A DNA stretch of 64,000 nt. Origin: Clostridia bacterium. Lineage in GTDB: Bacteria; Bacillota; Clostridia; Christensenellales; UBA3700. The DNA lies in assembly GCA_029061605.1 (NCBI GenBank), contig JAIDRT010000045.1, positions 1 through 64,000 on the forward strand, read 5' to 3'. The notes under the pieces are model-generated. The model was not told the origin of the DNA. It worked only from the letters and a program-made list of their open reading frames with translations, and ran no database searches. Position 1 is the stretch's first letter. Each line of letters begins with the position of its first letter. Positions 16,629 to 25,533 of this stretch are shown here, in pieces. A program made the translations under genes and the position numbers.

Positions 16629-17156
16629 ATGGCGGTTGAGCACGTTGTAAACAAATTAAGCAAAAAATACGATAATACGTGGGGGAATAGGATAAAGACG
16701 GTTATAATCGGTACGATCCCTGGACAAGAGTCATTATGTGGCGACTTTTATTATTTAAGCAAGAGTAACTCGTTCTGGAAAATAATGGATGAGATTATTA
16801 AGCCCAATCCATCATTTAAAGACCTTTTGAATAAAAAGCAGTATAATGAAATATTAGATATTTTAAAGGATAACGGTATTGCTCTTTTTGATGTTTTATC
16901 AGAATGTTATATGGACGGCTCTTTAAACAAGACAATTACCAACGAAGTAAAGAACGATAATCTAGAAAAGTTCTTAAATGATAATCCTGATGTAAAAGTA
17001 GTATTCAATGGCAAAGATGCAAAAGAATTTTATGATAAACTGTTTAGGAATGAGTATGTTGTATACAACTCATCTAATAGTTGTAGCAAAATTATAGAAG
17101 ATAAAATTAAAGGCAATGTAAAAACAGGCATCAGCAATTGGAACATAATTTTATAA
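16629..17156 (+). CDS. Uracil-DNA glycosylase superfamily protein (deoxyinosine glycosylase-like)
   Basis: Likely a base-excision repair enzyme that removes a deaminated base from DNA. The N-terminal region IIGTIPGQESLCGDFYYLSKSNSFWKIM matches the active-site loop of the small UDG-fold family annotated as DNA-deoxyinosine glycosylase. Near residue 125, KVVFNGKDAKEFYDKL is the second conserved strand and NSSNSCSK takes the place of the DNA-binding SPS loop. It is 175 residues long. It starts 20 nt after the flavoenzyme with a GGGGG ribosome site, but its AT-rich codon use differs from its neighbours, which suggests a later arrival. Confidence 0.72.
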   Translation: MAVEHVVNKLSKKYDNTWGNRIKTVIIGTIPGQESLCGDFYYLSKSNSFWKIMDEIIKPNPSFKDLLNKKQYNEILDILKDNGIALFDVLSECYMDGSLNKTITNEVKNDNLEKFLNDNPDVKVVFNGKDAKEFYDKLFRNEYVVYNSSNSCSKIIEDKIKGNVKTGISNWNIIL

Positions 17157-17187
17157 GTTTTGCAAATGCAATATCAAGGTAAAACAA

Positions 17188-17222
17188 AATACGGATAGAT
17201 AAAAGCACTATCTGTATTTTTT
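17188..17222 (+). terminator. Terminator after the UDG-fold gene
   Basis: Stem AATACGGATAG with CTATCTGTATT (one G-T pair) and a run of seven T. Confidence 0.75.
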
Positions 17223-17255
17223 TATATCCTAGGCGTCGTTATTTTCTATATTGGC

Positions 17256-17284
17256 TTGACTTTATTTAATAAAATATATAAAAT
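17256..17284 (+). promoter_or_regulatory. Promoter of fhs
   Basis: -35 TTGACT (17256-17261), 17-nt spacer, -10 TAAAAT (17279-17284), 33 nt before the ATG. A second TATAAT at 17298-17303 is too close to the ATG to be the main -10 box. Confidence 0.6.
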
Positions 17285-17316
17285 TAAAATATAATACTAT
17301 AATTTTATGAGGTTTT

Positions 17317-18975
17317 ATGAAAAGCGATATTGAGATAGCAAACAGCGTCAAACTTTTACCCATAACAGAAGTGGCAAAAAAACTCGATATTCAAGACGAC
17401 GATTTAGAACTTTATGGCAAATATAAAGCCAAGATTTCTCAAAAGCCGTCGCCTAAGACAAAAAATCTCGTGCTTGTGACGGCTATCAATCCCACGGCGT
17501 TTGGCGAAGGTAAGACTACGACGTCAATAGGGCTTGCCGACGGAATGAGCAAGTTGGGCAAAAAGGTTTGCTTAGCATTGAGAGAGCCGTCGCTTGGACC
17601 TGTCTTTGGCATCAAGGGCGGAGCCACCGGCGGGGGTATGGCGCAGATTGCTCCTATGGAAGATATCAACTTGCATTTTACAGGAGATATGCACGCAATC
17701 ACTACCGCCAACAATCTCATATCTGCCATTCTTGACAATCATCTTATGCAGGGCAACGAACTTGATATTGACTTAGACAATATAATATGGAAGCGCTGTA
17801 TGGATATGAACGACAGGGCTTTGAGATATATCGAAGTCGGACAGGGAGGCGCTAAGAACGGCATACCAAGAAAAGACGGATTCAATATCACTGCGGCTTC
17901 GGAGATAATGGCGATACTTTGTCTTGCCAAGGATATGGCAGATCTCAAAGTAAGACTTGGCAGTATCATAGTTGCATACGATAAAAAGGGCAACGCCGTC
18001 ACCGCAAAGGATTTGGGCGTCGTAGATGCGGCGGCTATTGTGCTTAAAGATGCGTTGAAGCCCAATCTCGTGCAGACGCTTGAGGGAACTCCGGCAATAG
18101 TACACGGCGGTCCGTTTGCAAATATTGCTCACGGTTGCAATACGATAATTGCAACAAAACTTGCTATGAGCGTGGCTGATTACGTAATTACCGAAGCAGG
18201 ATTCGGCGCAGATCTCGGCGCGGAAAAGTTTTTGGATATCAAGTGCAGAGTTGCCGGAATTGAGCCAAAGGCGGTTGTGCTGGTGGCTACGGTGAGAGCG
18301 CTGAAGTACAATGGCGGTATCAAGAAAGAAGACGTGGCTAAAGAAGACTTGCTAGCGCTCAAGAAAGGTATGCCCAATCTTGTGGGACATATACAAAATC
18401 TTCGCGACGTATACGGCGCAAACGTCGTCGTCGCAGTCAACAGGTTTATTACCGATACCGACGAAGAAATCAAAATGATAGAAGACGCCTGCAAGGAGCA
18501 AGGCGCGGTATGCGCTCTGTGCGAATGTTGGGCAAAGGGCGGCGAAGGCTCTATTGAACTTGCCAAAGCAGTGCTTGAAGCAATGGATAAGCCGTCAAAA
18601 CTCAAGTATTCCTATGATCTTGATATGAGCGTTGAGGACAAAATATTCGCCGTGGCAAGCAAGGTGTATGGCGCAAGCGCAGTTGAGTACAGCGATAAAG
18701 CAAAGGAGAGCATTGCTAAGATAAACAAACTTGGCAAAGATAACTTGCCTATATGCATAGCCAAGACGCAGTATTCCTTCTCTGACGATATGACCAAACT
18801 TGGCAGACCAACAGGCTTTACTATGACGGTGCGCGACGTGGAGATAAGAGGCGGAGCAGGATTTTTGGTAGTGGTATGCGGCAGTATTATGCTTATGCCG
18901 GGACTTGGCAAAAAGCCCAGCGCTTTGGGTATGACGATTGACGCCGATACCAACGAGATAAAAGGACTGTTCTAG
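17317..18975 (+). CDS. fhs: Formate-tetrahydrofolate ligase
   Basis: Makes 10-formyl-tetrahydrofolate from formate, ATP and tetrahydrofolate, feeding purine and one-carbon metabolism. The 552-residue sequence has the family start ([25 protein letters not shown]), the ATP-binding loop in [18 protein letters not shown] near residue 65, the [18 protein letters not shown] block and the C-terminal [17 protein letters not shown]. The ribosome site is ATGAGG. It has its own promoter and is followed 48 nt later by glnS. Acetogenic use cannot be inferred from this gene alone. Confidence 0.97.
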   Translation: MKSDIEIANSVKLLPITEVAKKLDIQDDDLELYGKYKAKISQKPSPKTKNLVLVTAINPTAFGEGKTTTSIGLADGMSKLGKKVCLALREPSLGPVFGIKGGATGGGMAQIAPMEDINLHFTGDMHAITTANNLISAILDNHLMQGNELDIDLDNIIWKRCMDMNDRALRYIEVGQGGAKNGIPRKDGFNITAASEIMAILCLAKDMADLKVRLGSIIVAYDKKGNAVTAKDLGVVDAAAIVLKDALKPNLVQTLEGTPAIVHGGPFANIAHGCNTIIATKLAMSVADYVITEAGFGADLGAEKFLDIKCRVAGIEPKAVVLVATVRALKYNGGIKKEDVAKEDLLALKKGMPNLVGHIQNLRDVYGANVVVAVNRFITDTDEEIKMIEDACKEQGAVCALCECWAKGGEGSIELAKAVLEAMDKPSKLKYSYDLDMSVEDKIFAVASKVYGASAVEYSDKAKESIAKINKLGKDNLPICIAKTQYSFSDDMTKLGRPTGFTMTVRDVEIRGGAGFLVVVCGSIMLMPGLGKKPSALGMTIDADTNEIKGLF

Positions 18976-19023
18976 TCTAAACTCAATAAAATAATATCGA
19001 CAATAAATAAAACAAGGATAGAT

Positions 19024-20658
19024 ATGGAAGAAATCAAGTCAACGAATTTTATCGAAGAATTTATCAATGAGGATCTAGCGGAAGGCAAGGCAAAGGAAAT
19101 TATCACGCGTTTTCCGCCTGAGCCTAACGGATATTTGCATATTGGACACGCAAAGTCGCTTTGCATCAACTTTGGTATGAAAGAAAAGTATCACGGCAAG
19201 TGCAACTTGCGTTATGACGACACCAATCCCAGCAAAGAGGATATTGAGTACGTCAATTCTATCAAAGAAGACATCAAATGGTTGGGCTTTGAGTGGGATG
19301 AGGAGTTGTACGCGTCGGACTATTTTGACAGAATGTACGAGTGCGCCGTCGGGCTTATCAAAAAGGGATTGGCGTACGTCTGCGACTATACTGCAGAGCA
19401 GATCAAGGCTACAAGAGGCACCTTGACCCAACCTGGCGAGGAAAGTCCTTGGAGAGGCAGAAGCGTTGAAGAGAATCTCCGTCTTTTTGAGGAGATGAAA
19501 GACGGTAAATACGCTGACGGAACAAAGGTGTTGCGCGCAAAAATAGATATGGCAAGTCCCAACATCAATATGCGCGACCCTGTAATTTACAGAGTATTGA
19601 GAGCAACTCACCACCGCACCGGAGATAAATGGTGTATATATCCTATGTACGATTTTGCGCATCCGCTTGAAGACGCTTTTGAGGGTATCACGCACAGTAT
19701 TTGCACTCTTGAATTTGAAGATCATAGACCGCTTTACGATTGGGTAAAGATAAATTGCGGTTTTGGCGAATTGCCCAGACAAATTGAATTTGCAAGACTT
19801 GGTATGACAAGGACTATTATGTCCAAGAGATATCTCAAAAAACTCGTTGACGAAGGTAAGGTAAGCGGTTGGTCTGATCCAAGAATGCCCACGCTTTCGG
19901 GAATGAGAGAGAGAGGATATCCGCCAGAGGCTATAAGAAGATTTTGTCAGGAGATAGGCGTATCTAAGAGCCAAAGCGAAGTTGACGTGTTGATGCTTGA
20001 GCACTTCGTAAGAGATTATCTTAATATCAATGCTGACAGAATGATGGTAGTCAAAGACCCTATCAAACTTATCGTGGCCAATGCGACGGCAGACGAAGAA
20101 TATCAGATAGAAAACAATCCCAATGCGGAAGACAAGTCTACGCACAAAGTGACTTTCAGTAGAGAACTCTATATTGACAGAGACGATTTTGCTCCTGTTC
20201 CGCCTCCAAAATACAAGAGACTTGTGCCCGGCGGTAAGGTAAGGCTTAAGGGAAGTTATATTCTCGAATACGTATCTCACGAGTGCGATAAGGACGGCAA
20301 CGTCGTCAGCGTAACTTGCAATTATATTCACGATTCCATCAGCGGCGGAGTCAACGCCGGTATAAAGGTCAAGGGCGTAATTCAGTGGGTAAACGCAAAA
20401 GATTGCATAGATCTCACACTTCACGAATATGATTATTTGTTGCTTGACGGCGACGGCGATTTCAACGACAGACTTACGCCCAACAGTCATACCGCATACC
20501 CCAACGCCAAGGGAGAGAGTTTCCTCGCCACTGTGAAAGAGTATGACAGATTTCAGTTTATGCGTATGGGATACTTCAGCGCGGTAAAGGGATACGGCAA
20601 GGACGGCAAGTATGAGTTTAATCAAATCACCGGATTGAAGGACAGTTATGGCAAATAA
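19024..20658 (+). CDS. glnS: Glutaminyl-tRNA synthetase
   Basis: Charges tRNA-Gln directly with glutamine. Class I marks are FPPEPNGYLHIGHAKS (HIGH motif) near residue 30 and the MSKRYLKK signature near residue 260, with TRGTLTQPGEESPWRGR typical of GlnRS rather than GltX. The anticodon-binding beta-barrels follow (DRDDFAPVPPPKYKRLVPGG; YDYLLLDGDGDF...NSHTAYPNAK). It is 544 residues, close to E. coli GlnS (554). Many Clostridia lack GlnRS and use GatCAB transamidation instead, so its presence is of phylogenetic interest. It overlaps the next gene by 11 nt. Confidence 0.96.
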   Translation: MEEIKSTNFIEEFINEDLAEGKAKEIITRFPPEPNGYLHIGHAKSLCINFGMKEKYHGKCNLRYDDTNPSKEDIEYVNSIKEDIKWLGFEWDEELYASDYFDRMYECAVGLIKKGLAYVCDYTAEQIKATRGTLTQPGEESPWRGRSVEENLRLFEEMKDGKYADGTKVLRAKIDMASPNINMRDPVIYRVLRATHHRTGDKWCIYPMYDFAHPLEDAFEGITHSICTLEFEDHRPLYDWVKINCGFGELPRQIEFARLGMTRTIMSKRYLKKLVDEGKVSGWSDPRMPTLSGMRERGYPPEAIRRFCQEIGVSKSQSEVDVLMLEHFVRDYLNINADRMMVVKDPIKLIVANATADEEYQIENNPNAEDKSTHKVTFSRELYIDRDDFAPVPPPKYKRLVPGGKVRLKGSYILEYVSHECDKDGNVVSVTCNYIHDSISGGVNAGIKVKGVIQWVNAKDCIDLTLHEYDYLLLDGDGDFNDRLTPNSHTAYPNAKGESFLATVKEYDRFQFMRMGYFSAVKGYGKDGKYEFNQITGLKDSYGK

Positions 20659-21136
20659 ACTATTTAACAGACCTAAGAATATCAAAGAAGTACGCTATGT
20701 TGATTGCTCGATATCCAAGCACAACGACGCTAGCGGTACGCAATATCTTCTCTTTGACCCAAAGAATATCACGTCGTTTGAATGCTTCAAAGGTATGGCG
20801 GGAGAGAAACTCGCGTATATCAAAGAGCGTCTCGTATGTATGTGGGGCAACGAAGAGATTGAAGAGTACGTCCTCGTCGACGAAGCGCAAAAGGATATGT
20901 TTGCAAGTCTTTGCAACGAGCAGGTTGCGCTTGACAATAAACAGGATTTTGTCAAAGCAAAGGTCGACGACGTGATAATAGAATACTCTCACAAAGCGGG
21001 AATGTTTTCGCGGTTTCATTACAACGTCTGGTTTGAATATGCAGGCACGTATTATTATCTTTATATCAAGACTTGCGACGGAACAAAGTTCAAGGCTTTG
21101 ATGGAAGAATTTTTGACTTATAAAAAGATTATTTAA
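20648..21136 (+). CDS. Hypothetical protein coupled to glnS and asnA
   Basis: I do not recognise this 162-residue protein. It has no signal peptide or membrane segment. The sequence is an alternating alpha/beta pattern with a Trp-containing strand (ERLVCMWGNEEIEEYVLVD) and a C-terminal Tyr-rich strand (WFEYAGTYYYLYIK) ending in a helix, so a compact cytoplasmic fold is likely. The start lies inside the end of glnS (11-nt overlap), and asnA begins 9 nt after its stop, so it is translationally embedded in an operon of two amino-acid/tRNA genes. Confidence 0.75.
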   Translation: MANKLFNRPKNIKEVRYVDCSISKHNDASGTQYLLFDPKNITSFECFKGMAGEKLAYIKERLVCMWGNEEIEEYVLVDEAQKDMFASLCNEQVALDNKQDFVKAKVDDVIIEYSHKAGMFSRFHYNVWFEYAGTYYYLYIKTCDGTKFKALMEEFLTYKKII

Positions 21137-21145
21137 GGTGGCATT

Positions 21146-22123
21146 ATGAATGAATTAGGTTTACTAGATACACAAATGGCAATCAAAGATTGCAAAGATA
21201 CCTTTATAGCGGATCTCTCCAAGGAATTGGACTTGAGCAGAGTTTCCGCTCCGCTTTTTGTGTTGCAGGAGAGCGGTTTTAATGACAATCTCAACGGAGT
21301 TGAGCGTCCCGTCTCGTTTGATATCAAAGAGAGCGGCAAGATTGCAGAGGTAGTACATTCGCTTGCAAAGTGGAAGAGATTTGCTCTCAAAAAATACGGC
21401 TTTGAAATGCACAAGGGACTTTATACGGATATGAATGCCATTCGCCGCGACGAAATTGTCGACAATATTCATTCTATCTACGTTGACCAATGGGATTGGG
21501 AGAAGGTTATATCGGCAGAAGATCGCAACCTTGATTATCTTAAAGACACCGTAAGAAGTATATATAAAGTTATCAAATCCACTTGCGAAAGCGTAAGGGA
21601 AAAATACCAACTTGAGAAATATAATATGCCAAGTGAAATATCTTTCGTTACGACGCAAGAACTTGAAGATATGTATCCCAATCTCACTCCGCAGGAGAGA
21701 GAAAACGCCGTTGCAAAAAAATACGGCGCTGTATTCATTATGCAGATAGGCGGATTGCTCAAGAGCGGTAAAAAGCACGACGGCAGAGCGCCAGATTATG
21801 ACGATTGGTCGCTCAACGGAGATATCTTCGTAGACTATCCTGTCATAGGCAGGGGATTGGAACTCTCTTCTATGGGCATAAGAGTGGACAGGGCTTCGCT
21901 TCTTGATCAACTTGCAAAGGAAAACGCTATGGACAGATTGGAACTTCCATTCCACACGGCGCTTGCCAACGGCAAATTGCCGTTGTCTATCGGAGGCGGA
22001 ATTGGACAGTCGCGTCTTTGTATGTTTATGCTTGGTAAGAGACATATTGGCGAAGTTCAACCGTCTGTCTGGAGCGACAGAGAGATAGAAAATTGCAAGA
22101 AGCAAGGCATTACGTTGCTATAA
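21146..22123 (+). CDS. asnA: Aspartate-ammonia ligase
   Basis: Makes asparagine from aspartate, ammonia and ATP. The 325-residue protein matches AsnA throughout: ETQMAIK-like start (LDTQMAIKDCKDTF), VSAPLFVLQESGFNDNLNGVERPVSF, LAKWKRFALKKYGF, MNAIRRDE, VDQWDWEKVI, and the C-terminal LPLSIGGGIGQSRLCMFML, which carries the class II motif 3 Arg. The GGTGG ribosome site sits 5 nt before the ATG. It belongs to the glnS group of genes. Confidence 0.97.
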   Translation: MNELGLLDTQMAIKDCKDTFIADLSKELDLSRVSAPLFVLQESGFNDNLNGVERPVSFDIKESGKIAEVVHSLAKWKRFALKKYGFEMHKGLYTDMNAIRRDEIVDNIHSIYVDQWDWEKVISAEDRNLDYLKDTVRSIYKVIKSTCESVREKYQLEKYNMPSEISFVTTQELEDMYPNLTPQERENAVAKKYGAVFIMQIGGLLKSGKKHDGRAPDYDDWSLNGDIFVDYPVIGRGLELSSMGIRVDRASLLDQLAKENAMDRLELPFHTALANGKLPLSIGGGIGQSRLCMFMLGKRHIGEVQPSVWSDREIENCKKQGITLL

Positions 22124-22161
22124 TAAATGAGCGGTGATACTCACAAAAGTAAAAGGGATTT

Positions 22162-23208
22162 ATGAATTATCTGTTCTTTGATATCGAATGCGCGAATTGT
22201 TTCGGCGGGCACGGAAAAATATGCTCGCTTGGATACGTGCTTGCCGACGAAAGGCTTAATATACTGGAACAAAAAGATATTCTTGTCAATCCTAAGAGCA
22301 AATTCCATACTTCGCGAGGAGATGGCGAGGGAATAGAACTTGGATACGACAAAAGCGAATTTCTCAAATCGCCCGATTTTAAGGCGACGTATCCCACGTT
22401 TAAAAAGTTGCTGGAAGATCCCGACGTCATTATCTTTGGTCATTCTGTCAACAACGATATCAATTTTTTAATTTCCGAATGCAATAGATACGAGATGCCG
22501 TACTTCACTTTCAACGCTTTTGACACTCAAATTCTGCACCGTCATTTTATGCCAGATAGTAGCGAAAACGGACTGGGAAAGATATGCGAAGCCTTTGGAA
22601 TATCAACGGAGAATCTGCATCGCAGCGATTACGACGCTTATCTCACTTTGCAGGTCGCAAAGAAGATGTGTGAGATAAAAGGAGTGGATATCCAAGAACT
22701 TTTGCACGAATGTCCCAACGCATATTATTCTGTGGAAAACGGCAACGTAAAAAATAATTATGCGACGGTATCTTATACCAAGAAGTTGTCGGGATATGCC
22801 AGATTTGTCAAGCCTGATCCAAAACTTCTAAAACACAGTAAATTGATGGACAAGCATTTTTGTTTTTCCACTGAGTTTGAAAAAGATAGATTTAAGCAAG
22901 CGCTTTTTCTTGTCAACACAATAAGACGAAAGGGAGGAGTATACTCTCAAAAAATATCAAAACTCGATTACTTCCTGCCTTTTGGAGAAAACTGTTTGCG
23001 TACCAAAAACGTAATGGGCATAGCCGACGGACATATCGCAATAGTGACGGAAGAGCAGTTGTTGGACATATTGGAAATTGATAAAAATCTTTATGAAGAA
23101 GTCAAGGCTTGGAGTATGGGTAAGATAAGAAATTATGGACTTCCCAAACCTAAGAAGCCCTCTAAGTCTTCCCGCGAAACGACAGATAATAAAACAAAAA
23201 AAGACTAG
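22162..23208 (+). CDS. DEDDh 3'-5' exonuclease with an unassigned C-terminal domain
   Basis: A DnaQ/RNase T-type exonuclease acting on DNA or RNA ends. The first 180 residues hold all metal ligands: FDIECAN (Asp and Glu), GHSVNNDINFL (second Asp) and HRSDYDAYLT (His and last Asp). The helix-rich residues 190-348 (SYTKKLSGYARFVK, KAWSMGKIRNYG) have no family that I recognise and end in a basic tail. At 348 residues it is longer than RNase T or plain DnaQ. It starts 38 nt after asnA and ends 7 nt before the RNA methyltransferase gene, which favours an RNA-linked role. Confidence 0.8.
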   Translation: MNYLFFDIECANCFGGHGKICSLGYVLADERLNILEQKDILVNPKSKFHTSRGDGEGIELGYDKSEFLKSPDFKATYPTFKKLLEDPDVIIFGHSVNNDINFLISECNRYEMPYFTFNAFDTQILHRHFMPDSSENGLGKICEAFGISTENLHRSDYDAYLTLQVAKKMCEIKGVDIQELLHECPNAYYSVENGNVKNNYATVSYTKKLSGYARFVKPDPKLLKHSKLMDKHFCFSTEFEKDRFKQALFLVNTIRRKGGVYSQKISKLDYFLPFGENCLRTKNVMGIADGHIAIVTEEQLLDILEIDKNLYEEVKAWSMGKIRNYGLPKPKKPSKSSRETTDNKTKKD

Positions 23209-23215
23209 GTAAACA

Positions 23216-24562
23216 ATGCAACAACTACCGCAAGAATTTTTGTCAAGAATGAAGAATATGTTGGGCGACGAGTACGACGTATTTTTGAAAAGTTATGACA
23301 AGAATAAAATTCAGGGCTTGAGAATTAATACTCTCAAATGCGACGGCAAAGCCGTATTTGACGAATTCCAATTGCGCGCCGTTCCTTGGTGCGACAGCGG
23401 ATATTATTTTGACGCTGACGACAGACCAGGCAAGAGCGTATTACACGAGGGCGGAGCATTTTATATTCAAGAGCCGAGCGCTATGGCTGTGGTGGAGAGT
23501 ATGGGAGTTCAAAGAGGAGACGCCGTGCTTGATCTATGCGCTGCGCCAGGCGGTAAGAGCAGTCAGATAGCCTGCAAATTGCAAGGAGACGGATTGCTCA
23601 TATCAAATGAAATCATACCGTCAAGGGCAAAAATTCTGTCGCAGAATATAGAGAGAATGGGCGTAAGAAATTGCGTTGTTTTGAGCCAAAGTCCAGACGC
23701 GCTTTCAGTGAGATTGAGGGGAGTATTTGATAAAATTTTGGTAGATGCGCCTTGCTCCGGCGAGGGTATGTTTAGAAAGAATCCATTGGCTGTCGACGAG
23801 TGGTCGCCTGAGAACGTAGAAAATTGCAAAGTAAGACAACTTGATATACTTGATAAGGCTGTCAAAATGCTCAAATCCGACGGAGTTATAGTATATTCCA
23901 CTTGTACTTTTTCCAAGCAAGAAAACGAAGAAGTCATTGACGAGTTTTTGCAAAACAACGAGGACTTTGAAGTAGCAAAAAGCAACTTTGAGTTTTGTCA
24001 GGGATATACTTTGGATAATGGAAAATTCAATGCTCAACTTGTCAAAACCAATAGGATATTTCCTCACAAGTTTGGCGGAGAAGGACATTTCTTTGCCGTG
24101 CTGAAGCGCAATGGCGAAAAAAGTAAAACTAAATATCCTTTGCAGGCAGTCAAAGTCGACGCAAAAGCCGTCAAAGAATTCAAGGCTTGGCAAAATGAAA
24201 ATTTAAATGCGCAGTTTGATGCAAATTTATCTTTTGGGCAAACTTTATACAGTATGCCCGACGGTACACCTAGATTGGACGGACTTAAAGTAGAGAGAGC
24301 AGGTTTGCAACTGGGAGAATATAGAAAGAATAGATTTGAGCCGTCACACGCATTGGCAATGGCGTTGAAAGAGGGGGAAGTCAAGAGGACGTTGTCTTTG
24401 ACAAAGCAAGACGCCGAGAAATATTTGAGCGGACAGACGCTTGACGCAGACGGTATAAAAGGCTGGGCGTTGGTTATGTATAACGGTGTATCGCTCGGTT
24501 GGTGCAAATGCGACGGAACTTACGCAAAAAATCATTATCCAAAGGGGCTGAGAAAACTATGA
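23216..24562 (+). CDS. RsmF/NOL1-type RNA (cytosine-5)-methyltransferase
   Basis: Methylates C5 of a cytidine in rRNA with SAM. The Rossmann core has VLDLCAAPGGKSSQIA near residue 105 (SAM loop), VDAPCSGEGMFRKN near residue 175 and YSTCTFSKQENEEVIDEF near residue 222, giving the two catalytic Cys of this class. An N-terminal RNA-binding part precedes it. The C-terminal 150 residues are the RsmF-type extension and PUA-like domain (KGWALVMYNGVSLGWCK). At 448 residues it fits the Bacillota RsmF-like group. The exact target is not fixed by the sequence. Confidence 0.9.
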   Translation: MQQLPQEFLSRMKNMLGDEYDVFLKSYDKNKIQGLRINTLKCDGKAVFDEFQLRAVPWCDSGYYFDADDRPGKSVLHEGGAFYIQEPSAMAVVESMGVQRGDAVLDLCAAPGGKSSQIACKLQGDGLLISNEIIPSRAKILSQNIERMGVRNCVVLSQSPDALSVRLRGVFDKILVDAPCSGEGMFRKNPLAVDEWSPENVENCKVRQLDILDKAVKMLKSDGVIVYSTCTFSKQENEEVIDEFLQNNEDFEVAKSNFEFCQGYTLDNGKFNAQLVKTNRIFPHKFGGEGHFFAVLKRNGEKSKTKYPLQAVKVDAKAVKEFKAWQNENLNAQFDANLSFGQTLYSMPDGTPRLDGLKVERAGLQLGEYRKNRFEPSHALAMALKEGEVKRTLSLTKQDAEKYLSGQTLDADGIKGWALVMYNGVSLGWCKCDGTYAKNHYPKGLRKL

Positions 24563-25506
24563 AGATAGTCATACTTGACGGATATACAACTGACGAAGGT
24601 GAATTGAGTTGGGGCGAACTTGAGAAGTTGGGAGAAGTGAGTTACTACGAGCGCACTCCCGCCGACAAAGTCGTTGAGAGAGCAAAGGACGCAGATATTC
24701 TCATATCTAACAAAGTTATTCTCTCAAAAGAAGTGCTAACGCAACTTGACAAACTCAAATATATAGGCTTGCTTTCCACAGGCTTTAACGTAGTTGATTT
24801 GGACTATGCCAAGCAAAGAGGCATACCTGTGTGCAATATTCCAGATTATTCGACTAAATCCGTTGCGCAATTGACGGTAGCGTTGCTTTTGGAGATAGCA
24901 ATGGGAGTGGGCAAGCATTCGCAATCAGTGAACAACGGTGATTGGTCGGCTTGCAAAGACTTTTGCTATCGAATTCAGGACATAACGGAACTTGACGGCA
25001 AGACTATCGGACTTGTTGGCTATGGCGCAATAGCGCAAGAAGTCGCAAAGATATCAAGCGCGTTGGGTATGAACGTGCTTGCGTATAGGCGCACTCATTG
25101 TGAAGACGGTATTGCAAAAATGGTTTTGCTTGATGAGTTATACAGCAAAAGCGACGTGATAAGTATGCACTGTCCTATGAACGTCGACAGCGATAAGATG
25201 ATTGACGAATGTGCAATATCCAAGATGAAAGACGGCGTGATAATACTCAATACGGCACGAGGCGGAGTTGTCGACGAAGCCGCCGTAAGAAGAGCGCTTG
25301 ACAGCGGAAAGATTGCGGGGTATGGAGCGGACGTGCTGTCCGTCGAGCCGCCGACGGTAGACAATCCTTTGATTGGCGCGCCCAATTGCTATATCACTCC
25401 GCATATTGCCTGGGCGTCAAGGGAGGCAAGGTCAAGACTGATGCGTATCGCCATAGACAACGTAAAGGGATTTCTCAACGGCAATATAAAAAATTGCGTG
25501 TATTAG
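24559..25506 (+). CDS. D-isomer-specific 2-hydroxyacid dehydrogenase
   Basis: An NAD(P)-dependent reductase or dehydrogenase for a 2-oxo/2-hydroxy acid, most like glycerate/hydroxypyruvate enzymes. The catalytic-domain helix STGFNVVDLDYAKQRGIPVCN, the nucleotide loop GLVGYGAIAQEVA near residue 150, the catalytic Arg in NTARGGVVDE, the Glu in DVLSVEPP and the His in TPHIAWAS are all present. I place the start at the ATG at 24559, which overlaps the previous stop (ATGA), because this gives the normal 315-residue length. An aminotransferase follows 27 nt later. Substrate is unknown. Confidence 0.88.
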   Translation: MKIVILDGYTTDEGELSWGELEKLGEVSYYERTPADKVVERAKDADILISNKVILSKEVLTQLDKLKYIGLLSTGFNVVDLDYAKQRGIPVCNIPDYSTKSVAQLTVALLLEIAMGVGKHSQSVNNGDWSACKDFCYRIQDITELDGKTIGLVGYGAIAQEVAKISSALGMNVLAYRRTHCEDGIAKMVLLDELYSKSDVISMHCPMNVDSDKMIDECAISKMKDGVIILNTARGGVVDEAAVRRALDSGKIAGYGADVLSVEPPTVDNPLIGAPNCYITPHIAWASREARSRLMRIAIDNVKGFLNGNIKNCVY

Positions 25507-25533
25507 GCAAAATACAGCAAGGTAGGTGTTGAT

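Noticed and set aside
19075..20685. A 536-codon open frame on the minus strand opposite glnS
   Set aside because: It mirrors the glnS reading frame, has no ribosome site or family motif, and is rich in residues typical of antisense translation. Rare use of TTA, CTA and TCA codons in this genome leaves such frames open.
21164..22105. A 313-codon minus-strand frame opposite asnA
   Set aside because: Antisense shadow of a highly conserved enzyme; no start signals or motifs.
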